Assembly: GCA_024641025.1 (NCBI GenBank)
Contig: JAHEDW010000014.1
Coordinates: forward strand, 1-45,687
DNA length: 45,687 nucleotides
Direction of reading: 5' to 3'
Source of the DNA: Gallionella sp.
GTDB lineage: Bacteria; Pseudomonadota; Gammaproteobacteria; Burkholderiales; Gallionellaceae
The notes under the pieces were generated by a model, which ran no database searches, was not told where the DNA came from, and was given only the letters and a program-made list of their open reading frames with translations. Position 1 is the first letter of the stretch, and every line of letters begins with the position of its first letter. This document shows, piece by piece, positions 25,461 through 33,561 of this stretch. The translations under genes were made by a program, and so were the position numbers.

Positions 25461-26740
25461 TAGCCATCCTCCGCCAGACGCAGCCCGGAAAACATCCATC
25501 GGTCAGCAGGCCGGAAAAAATTACGGTAGCTTGCGCGAATATGCTCTATTGAAGTGACACAACAGCCTCCACGCAATACCATCTGGGCACTCATAAATTT
25601 GCCGTTGTATTCACCCAGGGTCCCGGGCAACGGGTGAAATCCCGGATAGGATGAATACGCACTTTGCGTCCATTCCCACAAATCGCCATATAGTTGGGTA
25701 AGGCCGGACTGGCATGCAGCCTGAGGATGCATCAATCCGGACTCGAGAAAATTGCCTGATATCGGTATGTTCGAAACGGTGTGCTCCCACTCTGCTTCAG
25801 TTGGCAGACGCTTGTTTGCCCAGCGTGCGTATGCATCTGCTTCGTAATAGCTCAAGTGGGCGACCGGTTCATCAAGATTCAATAGATGCATGCCAGTTAA
25901 CGTGAAATGTTGCCAGTCATTGCCTTCACGCAGCCAATATAAAGGTGCTTGCCAGTGCTGGGTATTGATGGTGTGCCAGCCATCGGATAGCCATAGTTCG
26001 GGGCGTTGGTAACCCTTATCGTTGATGAAATCAATATATTCTCGATTGTTCACCAAGCGATTAGCAAGACGATAATCCTTCAGCAAAACTTGGTGACGGG
26101 GGCGCTCATTGTCAAATGAGAAACTTGCACCGTCATGACCAATCTCGATTATCCCACCGGCGTTTGTCCGCCAGTTCATTGATGTGTCTGATACGGGCGA
26201 GGGTGGGGCGGCAAATTCGTGGTAAGCGGGTTTGAGCGGATTGATAAAGAAATTGAATTTGATATCCATCAGCAGCAACTCCTGATGCTGGATCTCATGT
26301 TCTATGCCCAGTTCGATACGTGAGAGAATCTCAAGTGCAAAACTTTCCTGAAGATTTGTTAGCAGCCCTTGCAGCGCTTCATCAACATGCTTGCGGTAGC
26401 GATAGATTTCTGCCACAGTCGGGCGCGATAACAGGCCGCGTTGCGCCCTGGGAAAAAATGTCCCTGCAGTTTCATAATATGAGTTAAAAAGGTGCGCGTA
26501 AGCCTCATCAAACACACGATAGCCCGGCATAAAAGGCTGCAGGATAAACGTCTCGAAAAACCAGCTGGTATGCGCTAGATGCCATTTCGGTGGACTGACT
26601 TCTGCACAGGCCTGGATGATAAAGTCCTCGATTTGCAAGGGTGAGCACAAGGATGCGGTGCGTGCGCGAACCGTATTTAGGCGGTCACCCAGCGTCAGTG
26701 CTTGTTCTGATGTGTCCGTATTTAATTTCTGAAAGTCCAT
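25460..26740 (-). CDS. egtB: Ergothioneine synthase, hercynine sulfoxide-forming (EgtB)
   Basis: The 426-residue nonheme iron enzyme joins hercynine to a thiol compound with oxygen. The N-terminal DinB-like domain has WHLAHTSWFFE and the iron motif HX3HXE as HEIQHQE at about 167-173. The C-terminal FGE-sulfatase fold shows LPTEAEWEHTVS, GDLWEWTQSAY, VLRGGCC and the terminal FSGLRLA. No egtC or egtA gene is present, so it may use cysteine directly, as type II EgtB does; the sequence alone does not settle this. It is followed by egtD with a one-base overlap. A frameshifted DUF427 gene ends three bases upstream. Confidence 0.93.
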   Translation of the reverse strand: MDFQKLNTDTSEQALTLGDRLNTVRARTASLCSPLQIEDFIIQACAEVSPPKWHLAHTSWFFETFILQPFMPGYRVFDEAYAHLFNSYYETAGTFFPRAQRGLLSRPTVAEIYRYRKHVDEALQGLLTNLQESFALEILSRIELGIEHEIQHQELLLMDIKFNFFINPLKPAYHEFAAPPSPVSDTSMNWRTNAGGIIEIGHDGASFSFDNERPRHQVLLKDYRLANRLVNNREYIDFINDKGYQRPELWLSDGWHTINTQHWQAPLYWLREGNDWQHFTLTGMHLLNLDEPVAHLSYYEADAYARWANKRLPTEAEWEHTVSNIPISGNFLESGLMHPQAACQSGLTQLYGDLWEWTQSAYSSYPGFHPLPGTLGEYNGKFMSAQMVLRGGCCVTSIEHIRASYRNFFRPADRWMFSGLRLAEDG

Positions 26741-26743
26741 GGT

Positions 26744-27109
26744 TTATTCTTCTGGCTTGACGTCATTCCAGAATGCGTTGTGATCCTTGATGCGTGTCGC
26801 CACACTGTAAAAATTGGAGTAACACCAAACCGCATCATCATTCATCCTTTCGTCAACCGAGATCGTAGTAGCTTGTGATGCCTTTCCATGTGCAACTGGT
26901 GAGCGTGTTGCTGTCTACAAGAATTCTTTCATAACAGCTGATAGCGGGAAGTACACATTACCTTCATCATAATGAATCATGTTGGTAGGTGCTCCGGCAA
27001 TCACCCTCATTTCGAGGGATGTATTATTCAATGCAAAGCTTACAACAGACGAACTTCGATAACTACCCTGATGTCGACCAAAGTATTCGCAATAGGAGAG
27101 AATTCTCAT
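26744..27109 (-). pseudogene. Frameshifted DUF427-family gene upstream of egtB
   Basis: Three reverse-strand frames together give a DUF427 protein. The first reads VIAGAPTNMIHYDEGNVYFP and then SAVMKEFL to a TAG at 26915-26917. The next frame gives VDSNTLTSCTWKGITSYYDL to a stop near 26857. The last gives VDERMNDDAVWCYSNFYSVA and TRIKDHNAFWNDVKPEE to TAA 26744-26746. TSCTWKGxxSYYDL and the VWCYSNFYSVATRIKDHNAFW ending match the family's usual CPWKGTASYYS and W-Y-P-A-IKDHVAFW pattern. Each join needs a one-base shift. The N-terminal start is uncertain and may also be damaged. It lies three bases before egtB, so it once headed that operon. Confidence 0.75.
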
Positions 27110-27201
27110 TGCACATAATCTGCAATTGCAACGCGACTGCGAAGGAATCTAAAAAGGCGTAAAATTATACAAAGGTCAACCAAAAATTAGTTCCACCAGC
27201 G

Positions 27202-27846
27202 ATGAGTCGAAAAGTCATTGTCCGCAACACCGCCAGCGCAGATGTTAAGCCGCTGATCGAACTTCAGAAACGCGTTTATCCTACGATCCCGCACTGGCAG
27301 GAGAATTTGCTATTGCATCAACTCAAGATATTTCCGCAGGGACAATTCGTTGCCGAGATTGACGGTGAACTGGTTGGTGCCTCCAGTTCGTTCGTGGTGG
27401 TATGGGATGAATGGAAAGTCGAACATACTTGGAGAGACATCACCGCACGCGGCAGCTTCGATACCCACAAACCTGATGGGCGCACGCTATATGCCGCTGA
27501 AGTATTCGTGCATCCTCACAAGCGCGGAACTGGGATCGGGCATGCCCTGTATCGCGAGCGTCGAATTCTTTGTCGAAAACTCAACCTGAAACGCATCATC
27601 GCATGCGGTCGGTTGCCGGGCTATCATTTATACGCCGACCAGATGACGGCACAGCTGTATGCTCAGAAAGTTGTATGGGGTGATATTCATGACAAGGTGC
27701 TCAGTTTCCAGTTGCGCGAGGGATTTCATTACTGCGGCATTGTCAGCGGCTACATACCTGAAGATCTGGAGAGCTGCGGCTATGCAGCACTGATAGTCTG
27801 GCTTAACCCGCGTTACAATGAAAAGAAACCGAGCCTGATCACATAA
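27202..27846 (+). CDS. GNAT-family N-acetyltransferase paired with a nitrilase
   Basis: The 214-residue protein starts with VIVRNTASADVKPLIELQKRVYP and has the GNAT acetyl-CoA site EVFVHPHKRGTGIGHALYRERR at about 98-119 (R/Q-x-x-G-x-G/A pattern as KRGTGIG), followed by IIACGRLPGY. It probably acetylates a small amine. Eleven bases later comes a carbon-nitrogen hydrolase gene. In many bacteria these two domains are fused in a single protein (annotated as bifunctional GNAT/carbon-nitrogen hydrolase), so the pair here is the split form and the two should act together. The substrate is unknown. Confidence 0.88.
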   Translation: MSRKVIVRNTASADVKPLIELQKRVYPTIPHWQENLLLHQLKIFPQGQFVAEIDGELVGASSSFVVVWDEWKVEHTWRDITARGSFDTHKPDGRTLYAAEVFVHPHKRGTGIGHALYRERRILCRKLNLKRIIACGRLPGYHLYADQMTAQLYAQKVVWGDIHDKVLSFQLREGFHYCGIVSGYIPEDLESCGYAALIVWLNPRYNEKKPSLIT

Positions 27847-27857
27847 GGGGAAGTCAC

Positions 27858-28751
27858 GTGAAAGTCCGTATCGCAGCCGTGCAATACTTGCTCCGTTCTA
27901 TCAATGATTGGGATGGCTTTGAAAATCAGGTCCGATTCATGCTCAAGGCTGCGGCCGAATACAAACCCAATTTTGTTATGTTGCCGGAAATTTTTACCAG
28001 CCAGCTGCTTTCATTCCTGGATACGGATAATGACATCAAGGCGGCAGTAAGGCGCATGAATGATTACACGCCGCGCTATAAGGACCTGATGGCCGAGATG
28101 GCAAAAAAGTATCAGTATTATCTAATCGCCGGCAGCCATCCAAACCTGCGTGATGGCCTGCTTTACAACACTGCATTCATGTTCACGCCACAAGGCGACA
28201 TGTTCATGCAGGACAAGATCCATCGGACCCGTTGGGAGCGCGACAAGTGGGACACAACGGCAGGCAGCAAATTGCATCTGTTCCAGACTGACTATGGTGC
28301 CATCGGTATCCTGCTTTGTTACGATATCGAGTTTCCCGAGTTGGCAAGGATGGTGTGTGAGGCAGGAGCGGACATTCTATTTGTCCCTTCTTCAACTGAC
28401 GATCGCCAGGGATTCTGGCGTGTGCGTTATTGCGCGCATGCGCGTGCCATCGAAAACCAGGTCTACGTTGCGATGACCAGTACCGTGGGTAACCTTGCGG
28501 TGGAAGGATTGAGCATGCATTACGGGCAGGCGAGCATCATGACACCTTCCGACTTCCCTTTCTCGCGGGATGGCATCGCCGCGGAAGGTGTGACTAATAT
28601 GGAACAAGTGGTGGTTGCTGATGTTGATCTCGACGCCCTGACTCAAAACCGTATCAATGGAACCACTATCCCACTGTATGACAAGATGCGTGAAGTTTAT
28701 CGGGATCCGGTGGAAATCGTTTCCGCGCGGAGCGGCAAAAATAAAACTTGA
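27858..28751 (+). CDS. Carbon-nitrogen hydrolase (nitrilase superfamily)
   Basis: The 297-residue protein has the complete Glu-Lys-Cys triad: Glu in FVMLPEIFTSQ at about 40-46, Lys in MQDKIHRTRWE at about 119-124, and Cys in GILLCYDIEFPELARM at about 154. It should hydrolyse an amide or nitrile in the cytoplasm. It follows the GNAT gene by 11 bases with a GGGG ribosome site. It is the separate counterpart of the hydrolase half of fused GNAT/nitrilase proteins. I cannot tell the substrate. The length and the H-R-T-R-W-E context differ from NIT2/omega-amidase. Confidence 0.92.
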   Translation: MKVRIAAVQYLLRSINDWDGFENQVRFMLKAAAEYKPNFVMLPEIFTSQLLSFLDTDNDIKAAVRRMNDYTPRYKDLMAEMAKKYQYYLIAGSHPNLRDGLLYNTAFMFTPQGDMFMQDKIHRTRWERDKWDTTAGSKLHLFQTDYGAIGILLCYDIEFPELARMVCEAGADILFVPSSTDDRQGFWRVRYCAHARAIENQVYVAMTSTVGNLAVEGLSMHYGQASIMTPSDFPFSRDGIAAEGVTNMEQVVVADVDLDALTQNRINGTTIPLYDKMREVYRDPVEIVSARSGKNKT

Positions 28752-28825
28752 GACAGAAGTTGAACTGGCTTGTTTGACTATCTGCTGATTTTAATTAGGT
28801 AACAAAGGATAGGTTTGCTTCGTAC

Positions 28826-29458
28826 ATGACTGTCCGTATCTGCTTCATTCGGCATGGTGAGACCGATTGGAACGTCGCTAGACGGATCCAGGGTCAAACC
28901 GATATACCGCTTAACGAGACCGGTCAGGGTCAGGCATTAGCGATGGCCTTCAATGCCGCGCACTATAGCTTTAGCGCAATCTATAGCAGTGACCTGAGTC
29001 GTGCCTACAATACCGCGCAAATGGTTGCAGCAAGGCGCGGGTTGGAAGTAAAAACGGTACCGCACCTCCGCGAACGCCACTACGGAATATTCCAGGGAAT
29101 TACTGCAGAAGAGGCGGCAGATCGCCATCCTGAGGCACATGCTTATTATAAAGCACGAGATCTTGATTACGACTTTGAAACAGGTGAAAGCCTGAACCGG
29201 TTTGCTGAACGTGTCAGTGGCGCGATAGATGACTTGATACGGCACCACAGCGGCCAGACTATCGCAGCAATCAGTCACGCAGGTGTACTTGATGTCATAT
29301 ATCGAAGGTCTACAGGCAGGCCGTTATATACAGCCCGCGATTTCTTGATACCCAACTGTGCGCTAAACTGGTTTCGTTTCGACGGGCAGGGCTGGCATCT
29401 CGATGCATGGGATGATCACCACCACTTGGCCAAGGTTTTGTTGGAGTCGGTTGAATGA
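28826..29458 (+). CDS. Histidine phosphatase family protein
   Basis: The 210-residue cofactor-independent phosphatase-type member of the phosphoglycerate mutase superfamily has the phosphohistidine motif IRHGETDWN at about 8-16, with the catalytic Arg near SDLSRAYNTA, Glu in RERHYGIFQG and the second His in ISHAGVLDVI. It resembles alpha-ribazole/GpmB-like phosphatases, but no cobalamin gene is near. Its stop codon overlaps the start of a second superfamily member by four bases, so they are made together. The substrate is unknown. Confidence 0.9.
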   Translation: MTVRICFIRHGETDWNVARRIQGQTDIPLNETGQGQALAMAFNAAHYSFSAIYSSDLSRAYNTAQMVAARRGLEVKTVPHLRERHYGIFQGITAEEAADRHPEAHAYYKARDLDYDFETGESLNRFAERVSGAIDDLIRHHSGQTIAAISHAGVLDVIYRRSTGRPLYTARDFLIPNCALNWFRFDGQGWHLDAWDDHHHLAKVLLESVE

Positions 29459-30156
29459 GGCGGGATGAGCATAGCCTTGTGCTTATTCGGCATGGCAATA
29501 GTGACTGGAATATAACCAATCGCTTCACCGGATGGACCGATGTTCAATTGAACGAACAGGGGATGGAGCAGGCGATCACTGCTGGTCTCCGAATTGCTGC
29601 CGAAGGCCTGATATTTGACGAGGTCCATACATCGGTACTCCAGCGCACGCATCAGACCGCGGATAATCTCTTAATCGCAGCATCCCATGCGGCCATACCT
29701 CGCTATTCAAGCTGGCGCTTGAATGAACGCCACTATGGACAGTTGCAGGGATTGAACAAACAGGAGATCTTTGCCACTTGGGGCGAGCAGAGATCGCGCC
29801 GCTGGTGGCGCGGATATCTTGAACCGCCACCGCCCCTTGAACTAAGCGACCCGCGTCATCCACGTTTTGATTCTCTCTATGCAGAACTTGATCCCGCAAT
29901 ACTGCCGCGCAGTGAAAGTCTTTCTGACTGTCAGCGTCGCCTTCTTCCTTATTGGCATGAAGTATTGGCACCGCGCATCGCTGCTAAACTCAGGTTGCTA
30001 GTGATCAGCCACGGGAATACCCTGCGTAGCCTGATCATGCATCTTGAAAAGATAGACCCAGTTGCGATCGAGAAAGTTGAGATACCTTCTGGTGTGCCGC
30101 TTGTCTATCTGTTCAATGAAAGACTTGAGCTTATTGGCAGTAAGTGGATGGATTGA
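29455..30156 (+). CDS. 2,3-Bisphosphoglycerate-dependent phosphoglycerate mutase-like protein
   Basis: The 233-residue protein follows GpmA closely in key blocks: VLIRHGNSDWNITNRFTGWTD at about 9-29, SVLQRTHQTADNLL, WRLNERHYGQLQGLNKQE, and ISHGNTLRSLIMHLEKI near the end. The GpmA insertion (WRGYLEPPPPLELSDPRHP) is also present. It probably interconverts 2- and 3-phosphoglycerate in glycolysis. Sequence differences (WRGYLEPPPP in place of RRSYDVPPPP, SRRW in place of KIWRRS) make it somewhat divergent. The four-base overlap with the upstream phosphatase is unusual for a housekeeping mutase, so a specialised role remains possible. Confidence 0.8.
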   Translation: MRRDEHSLVLIRHGNSDWNITNRFTGWTDVQLNEQGMEQAITAGLRIAAEGLIFDEVHTSVLQRTHQTADNLLIAASHAAIPRYSSWRLNERHYGQLQGLNKQEIFATWGEQRSRRWWRGYLEPPPPLELSDPRHPRFDSLYAELDPAILPRSESLSDCQRRLLPYWHEVLAPRIAAKLRLLVISHGNTLRSLIMHLEKIDPVAIEKVEIPSGVPLVYLFNERLELIGSKWMD

Positions 30157-30375
30157 CAAGCGATTCAGCATTGTTCTGGGCTTTGCTTCAAACAAGTAGG
30201 ATTACTAACTCACGTCTTCGTGGGCGTATTGCTGATTTGCGGACTTCCGATTAGATTCAATTAAGAAGTAGAGTTAGCGCCACCCCTTCTTCGTGAATCC
30301 CTAAAGTTACTTCCTGGGTGGGATTTGAATTAGCATTAGGTTGGCACGCCTTAGAGATTTTTAAACGGATTGCTC

Positions 30376-31344
30376 CTAATGTGAAATGGTCCTTGCGACT
30401 CGAAATCCTGTGAAGTTGTCATGATCGGTAGGTTCGTCAGAGGCGCGTTCAGCAACACGGACATGCTGTTCCCTGTTTAACCAGGAACCACCACGAATCA
30501 CCCGGTTCTTGCCATCCATTGTCCATGCGCTGCCATCACTGGGAGCGCCAGTGTAGCTGTCATGGTAACTATCTTGTGTCCATTCCCAGACATTACCCAA
30601 CATGTCATACAGCCCGAATGGATTGGGTTTCTTGCTGCCCACTGGAGCGGTAAATGCGAAGCCATCGTTACAGTTGTGCCCCCACTGTACATTTGCAACT
30701 TTGCTTTTTCCTGTCGAATCCATGACGTTTGCATATCTACAAGCATTCTCAGGGCTATCTCCCCAGTAACGTGATGAATTAGTGTTGCCCCTTGCTGCAT
30801 ACTCCCATTCGGATTCGCTAGGTAGTCGATATTCCTGCCCTGTTTTATTTGATAGCCAATCGATATATTTTGTTGCGTCTTTCCAGCTGATGCATGCCGC
30901 TGGGTGATTGTCCTGTTGAAGGAATCCCGTGTCATGCCAGTTACGATTGGCGTTGTCGGTGTATTTTCCGTCCGCTATGGTCCAGCATCCATCGTCGGAT
31001 TTGTAACCTGTTTCGTTTGAAAAAATAGCAAATTGACCGCGAGTAATTTCGAATTTCCCGATGGCAAAAGGTTTGGATATGTGGACCGGGTGCACAGGAG
31101 ACTCATGTTTTAGCCGCCCGATTTCAGAAGCTCGGGAACCCATCATGAAATTCCCTTCGGGAATGACGACCATTTCTGGGCAATTTTCACAGTCAGTAAA
31201 TACTGTTCCGGGCTTCATTGAAATTTGATTGCTTGGTGTGGTCTGGGAAGTGCCGTTTACTGAACCAGCTTGCGCTATGGCTAGGAATTGAAATAGAAAC
31301 AATATGAGGTAGTCCAGTCGGATCTTGAGCTTGAGGTCGCGCAT
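30376..31344 (-). CDS. Exported SUMF1/FGE-fold protein lacking the catalytic cysteines
   Basis: The 322-residue protein has an N-terminal hydrophobic signal (LILFLFQFLAIAQA) and an FGE-sulfatase domain from about residue 55: CPEMVVIPEGNFMMGS, SESEWEYAARG, FGLYDMLGNVWEWTQDSYH, RVIRGGSWLN and TGFRVAR. Where formylglycine-generating enzymes have Cys pairs after RGGS, this protein has NREQHVR, so it should not activate sulfatases. Related proteins act as cofactors or binding modules in the periplasm. It stands alone on the minus strand between unrelated genes. Confidence 0.88.
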   Translation of the reverse strand: MRDLKLKIRLDYLILFLFQFLAIAQAGSVNGTSQTTPSNQISMKPGTVFTDCENCPEMVVIPEGNFMMGSRASEIGRLKHESPVHPVHISKPFAIGKFEITRGQFAIFSNETGYKSDDGCWTIADGKYTDNANRNWHDTGFLQQDNHPAACISWKDATKYIDWLSNKTGQEYRLPSESEWEYAARGNTNSSRYWGDSPENACRYANVMDSTGKSKVANVQWGHNCNDGFAFTAPVGSKKPNPFGLYDMLGNVWEWTQDSYHDSYTGAPSDGSAWTMDGKNRVIRGGSWLNREQHVRVAERASDEPTDHDNFTGFRVARTISH

Positions 31345-31649
31345 GTTTGCTTTCGATTATGTATTGTATGGGCGTATTGGCTGGATTGCTATAGAGTAGA
31401 TTGTCGTTGATTTGTTCCACGATAATGCGATGGAATGCGCTCGATGAGACTCGGGAATGGCCTTGGAGCTAAATTGCAACTAAATTAGGAATAGATCATT
31501 CATGCCCGGGTTCCCAATGGCATCAATAATTTGGTATGAGAATGATACAGTTCGCCAGCATTTTTGTAAGTTAATAATCGCTTGCTTAATCTGTGAGTGA
31601 TAGCATTGGTCTATTCTCAATAGTTAGTGATTAACTAAGATTGCTCGCC
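31345..31649. other. Intergenic region between divergent genes, no gene seen
   Basis: About 305 bases separate the SUMF1-fold gene from the divergent lipocalin gene. It is AT-rich and holds no frame I believe. TAGTTA and TAACTA form a short inverted repeat at 31621-31637, which ends 12 bases before the lipocalin ATG. No other structure stands out. Confidence 0.5.
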
Positions 31650-32219
31650 ATGAGACTTGAACGTTTGTATTTTTCCATCAAGCATTTGATTAATCCCTTC
31701 ATATCCCTGATGGTCGTATTCCTTCTGACTGGATGTACCAGTATTCCCCAGGGTGTTACTCCTGTTAGAGGATTTCAGCTCGAGCGATATCTCGGTACCT
31801 GGTATGAGATCGCGCGACTTGACCACAGCTTTGAGCGAGGGCTTACTGATGTCACGGCAACTTATAAGCCTCGTCCGGATGGTGGCATCGATGTACTCAA
31901 TAAGGGTTTCGATCCTGAAAAGAAAGATTGGCGAGAAGCTAGGGGACGCGCCTTCTTTCTTGACACACCGGATGTGGCAAGTTTGAAAGTGAGCTTTTTC
32001 GGTCCTTTTTACGGTGGGTATCATGTGATGGCTCTTGATCCTGACTATCGCTGGGCCATGGTGGCTGGGCCTTCACACAATTATTTCTGGATTCTGGCGC
32101 GTTCTCCAAGTCTTTCAGACGATGTCATTAGAAATCTGCTGAAGACGGCTAGGCAGACAGGTTTCAGTCTGGATGAGTTGGTCATTGTCAGACATGTCGG
32201 AGCTGCTGCATCAAAGTGA
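31650..32219 (+). CDS. blc: Bacterial lipocalin, outer-membrane lipoprotein (Blc-like)
   Basis: ATG 31650 gives 189 residues. A lipoprotein signal ends in LLTGC at about 25-29. The lipocalin motif LERYLGTWYEIARLDHSFERG at about 44-64 holds the invariant GTWYEIAR, and later blocks are FFGPFYGGYHVMALDPDYRWAMVAG and FWILARSPSL. Blc binds lysophospholipids or fatty acids at the outer membrane under envelope stress. A TTG at 31641 is an alternative start. A CIA30 gene follows seven bases later. Confidence 0.93.
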   Translation: MRLERLYFSIKHLINPFISLMVVFLLTGCTSIPQGVTPVRGFQLERYLGTWYEIARLDHSFERGLTDVTATYKPRPDGGIDVLNKGFDPEKKDWREARGRAFFLDTPDVASLKVSFFGPFYGGYHVMALDPDYRWAMVAGPSHNYFWILARSPSLSDDVIRNLLKTARQTGFSLDELVIVRHVGAAASK

Positions 32220-32226
32220 GATTATT

Positions 32227-32736
32227 ATGTCGCTTCTCCTTGATAACCGCAGTACTTGCACACTAACCGCAACGAATGGGGTTGTGTGGAGGGCTGTTGC
32301 TGATACGGTGATGGGCGGAGTTTCATCCGGGAATTTGATGCCGGCTGTAATTGAAGGTCGGAATTGTGTTCGCTTGACGGGTGATGTGAGTCTTGAAAAC
32401 AACGGCGGCTTTGTTCAGGCCTGCCTTGACTTGAGCGAATCGGGATTTCTCGATGCGAGTGATTATTCGGGCATCGAAATTGATGTGCTCGGCAACGGAG
32501 AGATCTATAACTTGCATTTGCGCACTCAGGATACGCGTATCGTATGGCAGTCATATCGGGCCAGTTTTCTGGCGCAGCCAAACTGGCATACAGTTAGGCT
32601 GCCATTTGAAATTTTTCAAGCACATCGCATCGACCAACCTCTCGACAAGTACCATTTGCGCCGGCTGGGAGTGGTTGCAATCGGCAGAGAAATGCAGGTG
32701 GATGTATGTATTTCGCTGCTATCTCTGTTCCGGTGA
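32227..32736 (+). CDS. CIA30 family protein
   Basis: ATG 32227 gives 169 residues; the frame extends upstream only within the lipocalin gene. The sequence shows the CIA30/NDUFAF1-like beta-sandwich pattern: WRAVADTVMGGVSSGNL at about 22-38, VRLTGDVSLENNGGFVQACLDL, SDYSGIEIDVLGNGEIYNLH and LRTQDTRIVWQSYRASF. In mitochondria CIA30 assists complex I assembly. Bacterial members are uncharacterised and may bind carbohydrate-like ligands. It follows the lipocalin gene by seven bases. Confidence 0.88.
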   Translation: MSLLLDNRSTCTLTATNGVVWRAVADTVMGGVSSGNLMPAVIEGRNCVRLTGDVSLENNGGFVQACLDLSESGFLDASDYSGIEIDVLGNGEIYNLHLRTQDTRIVWQSYRASFLAQPNWHTVRLPFEIFQAHRIDQPLDKYHLRRLGVVAIGREMQVDVCISLLSLFR

Positions 32737-32770
32737 CACTTGGTGAGTTGTCTTGAATTGGGGCCCTGAT

Positions 32771-33307
32771 ATGTATAGTGAGATTTTAAGATTCTGGTTC
32801 GAGGAAATCGATCATGCCCAATGGTGGGCAAAAAGCGATGATTTTGATCAATTAATAATCGAAAAATTTTCAAACTTACATGCCCGCGCAATACGCTGCG
32901 AACTCTTTGAATGGAGAAGAGAAGCCTATGGTAGATTGGCAGAAATCATCGTCTTGGATCAGTTTTCAAGGAATATGTACAGGGGGTCGCCTATTGCTTT
33001 CGCACAGGACTCATTAGCTTTAGCGCTTGCTCAGGAGGCAATTTCTGCTCAGGCTGATAAAGTAGTGAGCGCAATAGAACGAAATTTTTTCTATATGCCT
33101 TTCATGCATAGTGAGTCACTTAAAATACATGAAGTCGCCATGGCCCTGTTCGAGAAAAATGGAATCCAGGGCAGCCTTGATTTTGAAGTAAGACATAAGC
33201 AAATTATCGAAAGATTTGGTCGATACCCACACAGGAATAATATTCTGGGGAGGACGTCCACGGGAGAGGAGATCGAGTTTCTGAAGCAACCGGGTTCAGG
33301 ATTTTGA
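32771..33307 (+). CDS. DUF924 family protein
   Basis: ATG 32771 gives 178 residues, the usual length, starting YSEILRFWFEEIDHAQWW, the family's FWF signature. Later blocks are LAEIIVLDQFSRNMYRGSP at about 57-75, NFFYMPFMHSESLKIHE and the terminal RFGRYPHRNNILGR. The structure is all-helical and TPR-like, and the molecular function is unknown. It lies 34 bases after the CIA30 gene and may share its transcript. Confidence 0.9.
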   Translation: MYSEILRFWFEEIDHAQWWAKSDDFDQLIIEKFSNLHARAIRCELFEWRREAYGRLAEIIVLDQFSRNMYRGSPIAFAQDSLALALAQEAISAQADKVVSAIERNFFYMPFMHSESLKIHEVAMALFEKNGIQGSLDFEVRHKQIIERFGRYPHRNNILGRTSTGEEIEFLKQPGSGF

Positions 33308-33389
33308 TATGCATCCCTTTTTCCTTTGGATTTGTCAATTGACTGTGTCATGATTTGCGACAATACATAATCGGTGAAGGGCCCAATGA

Positions 33390-33410
33390 AATTATTTAGC
33401 CTAAATAATT
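33390..33410. repeat. Near-continuous 21-base inverted repeat upstream of the Mla-like operon
   Basis: Arms AATTATTTAG and CTAAATAATT are perfect complements separated by one base. No T-run follows, so it is not a terminator. It lies 152 bases upstream of the permease start and may be an operator. Confidence 0.35.
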
Positions 33411-33561
33411 AGTTGAGCAATCACGGATTATCGAATTAGACCGTTTGTAGTAATCGTATTGATTGATGACTGCAAACGTATGACGCAGTTACTTTTTCAA
33501 GTAAGTTGATTCACTGGGAAATTCATTCGGATATTTTGTTTCATTCTGAGCAGTTGAACCT

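Noticed and set aside
26024-26036. TTGAT and ATCAA half sites resembling an FNR box
   Set aside because: The spacing is three bases, not four, and it is inside the egtB coding sequence.
30376-31344. SUMF1-fold protein as a true sulfatase-activating enzyme
   Set aside because: The active-site cysteines expected after RGGS are absent and no sulfatase gene is in the window.
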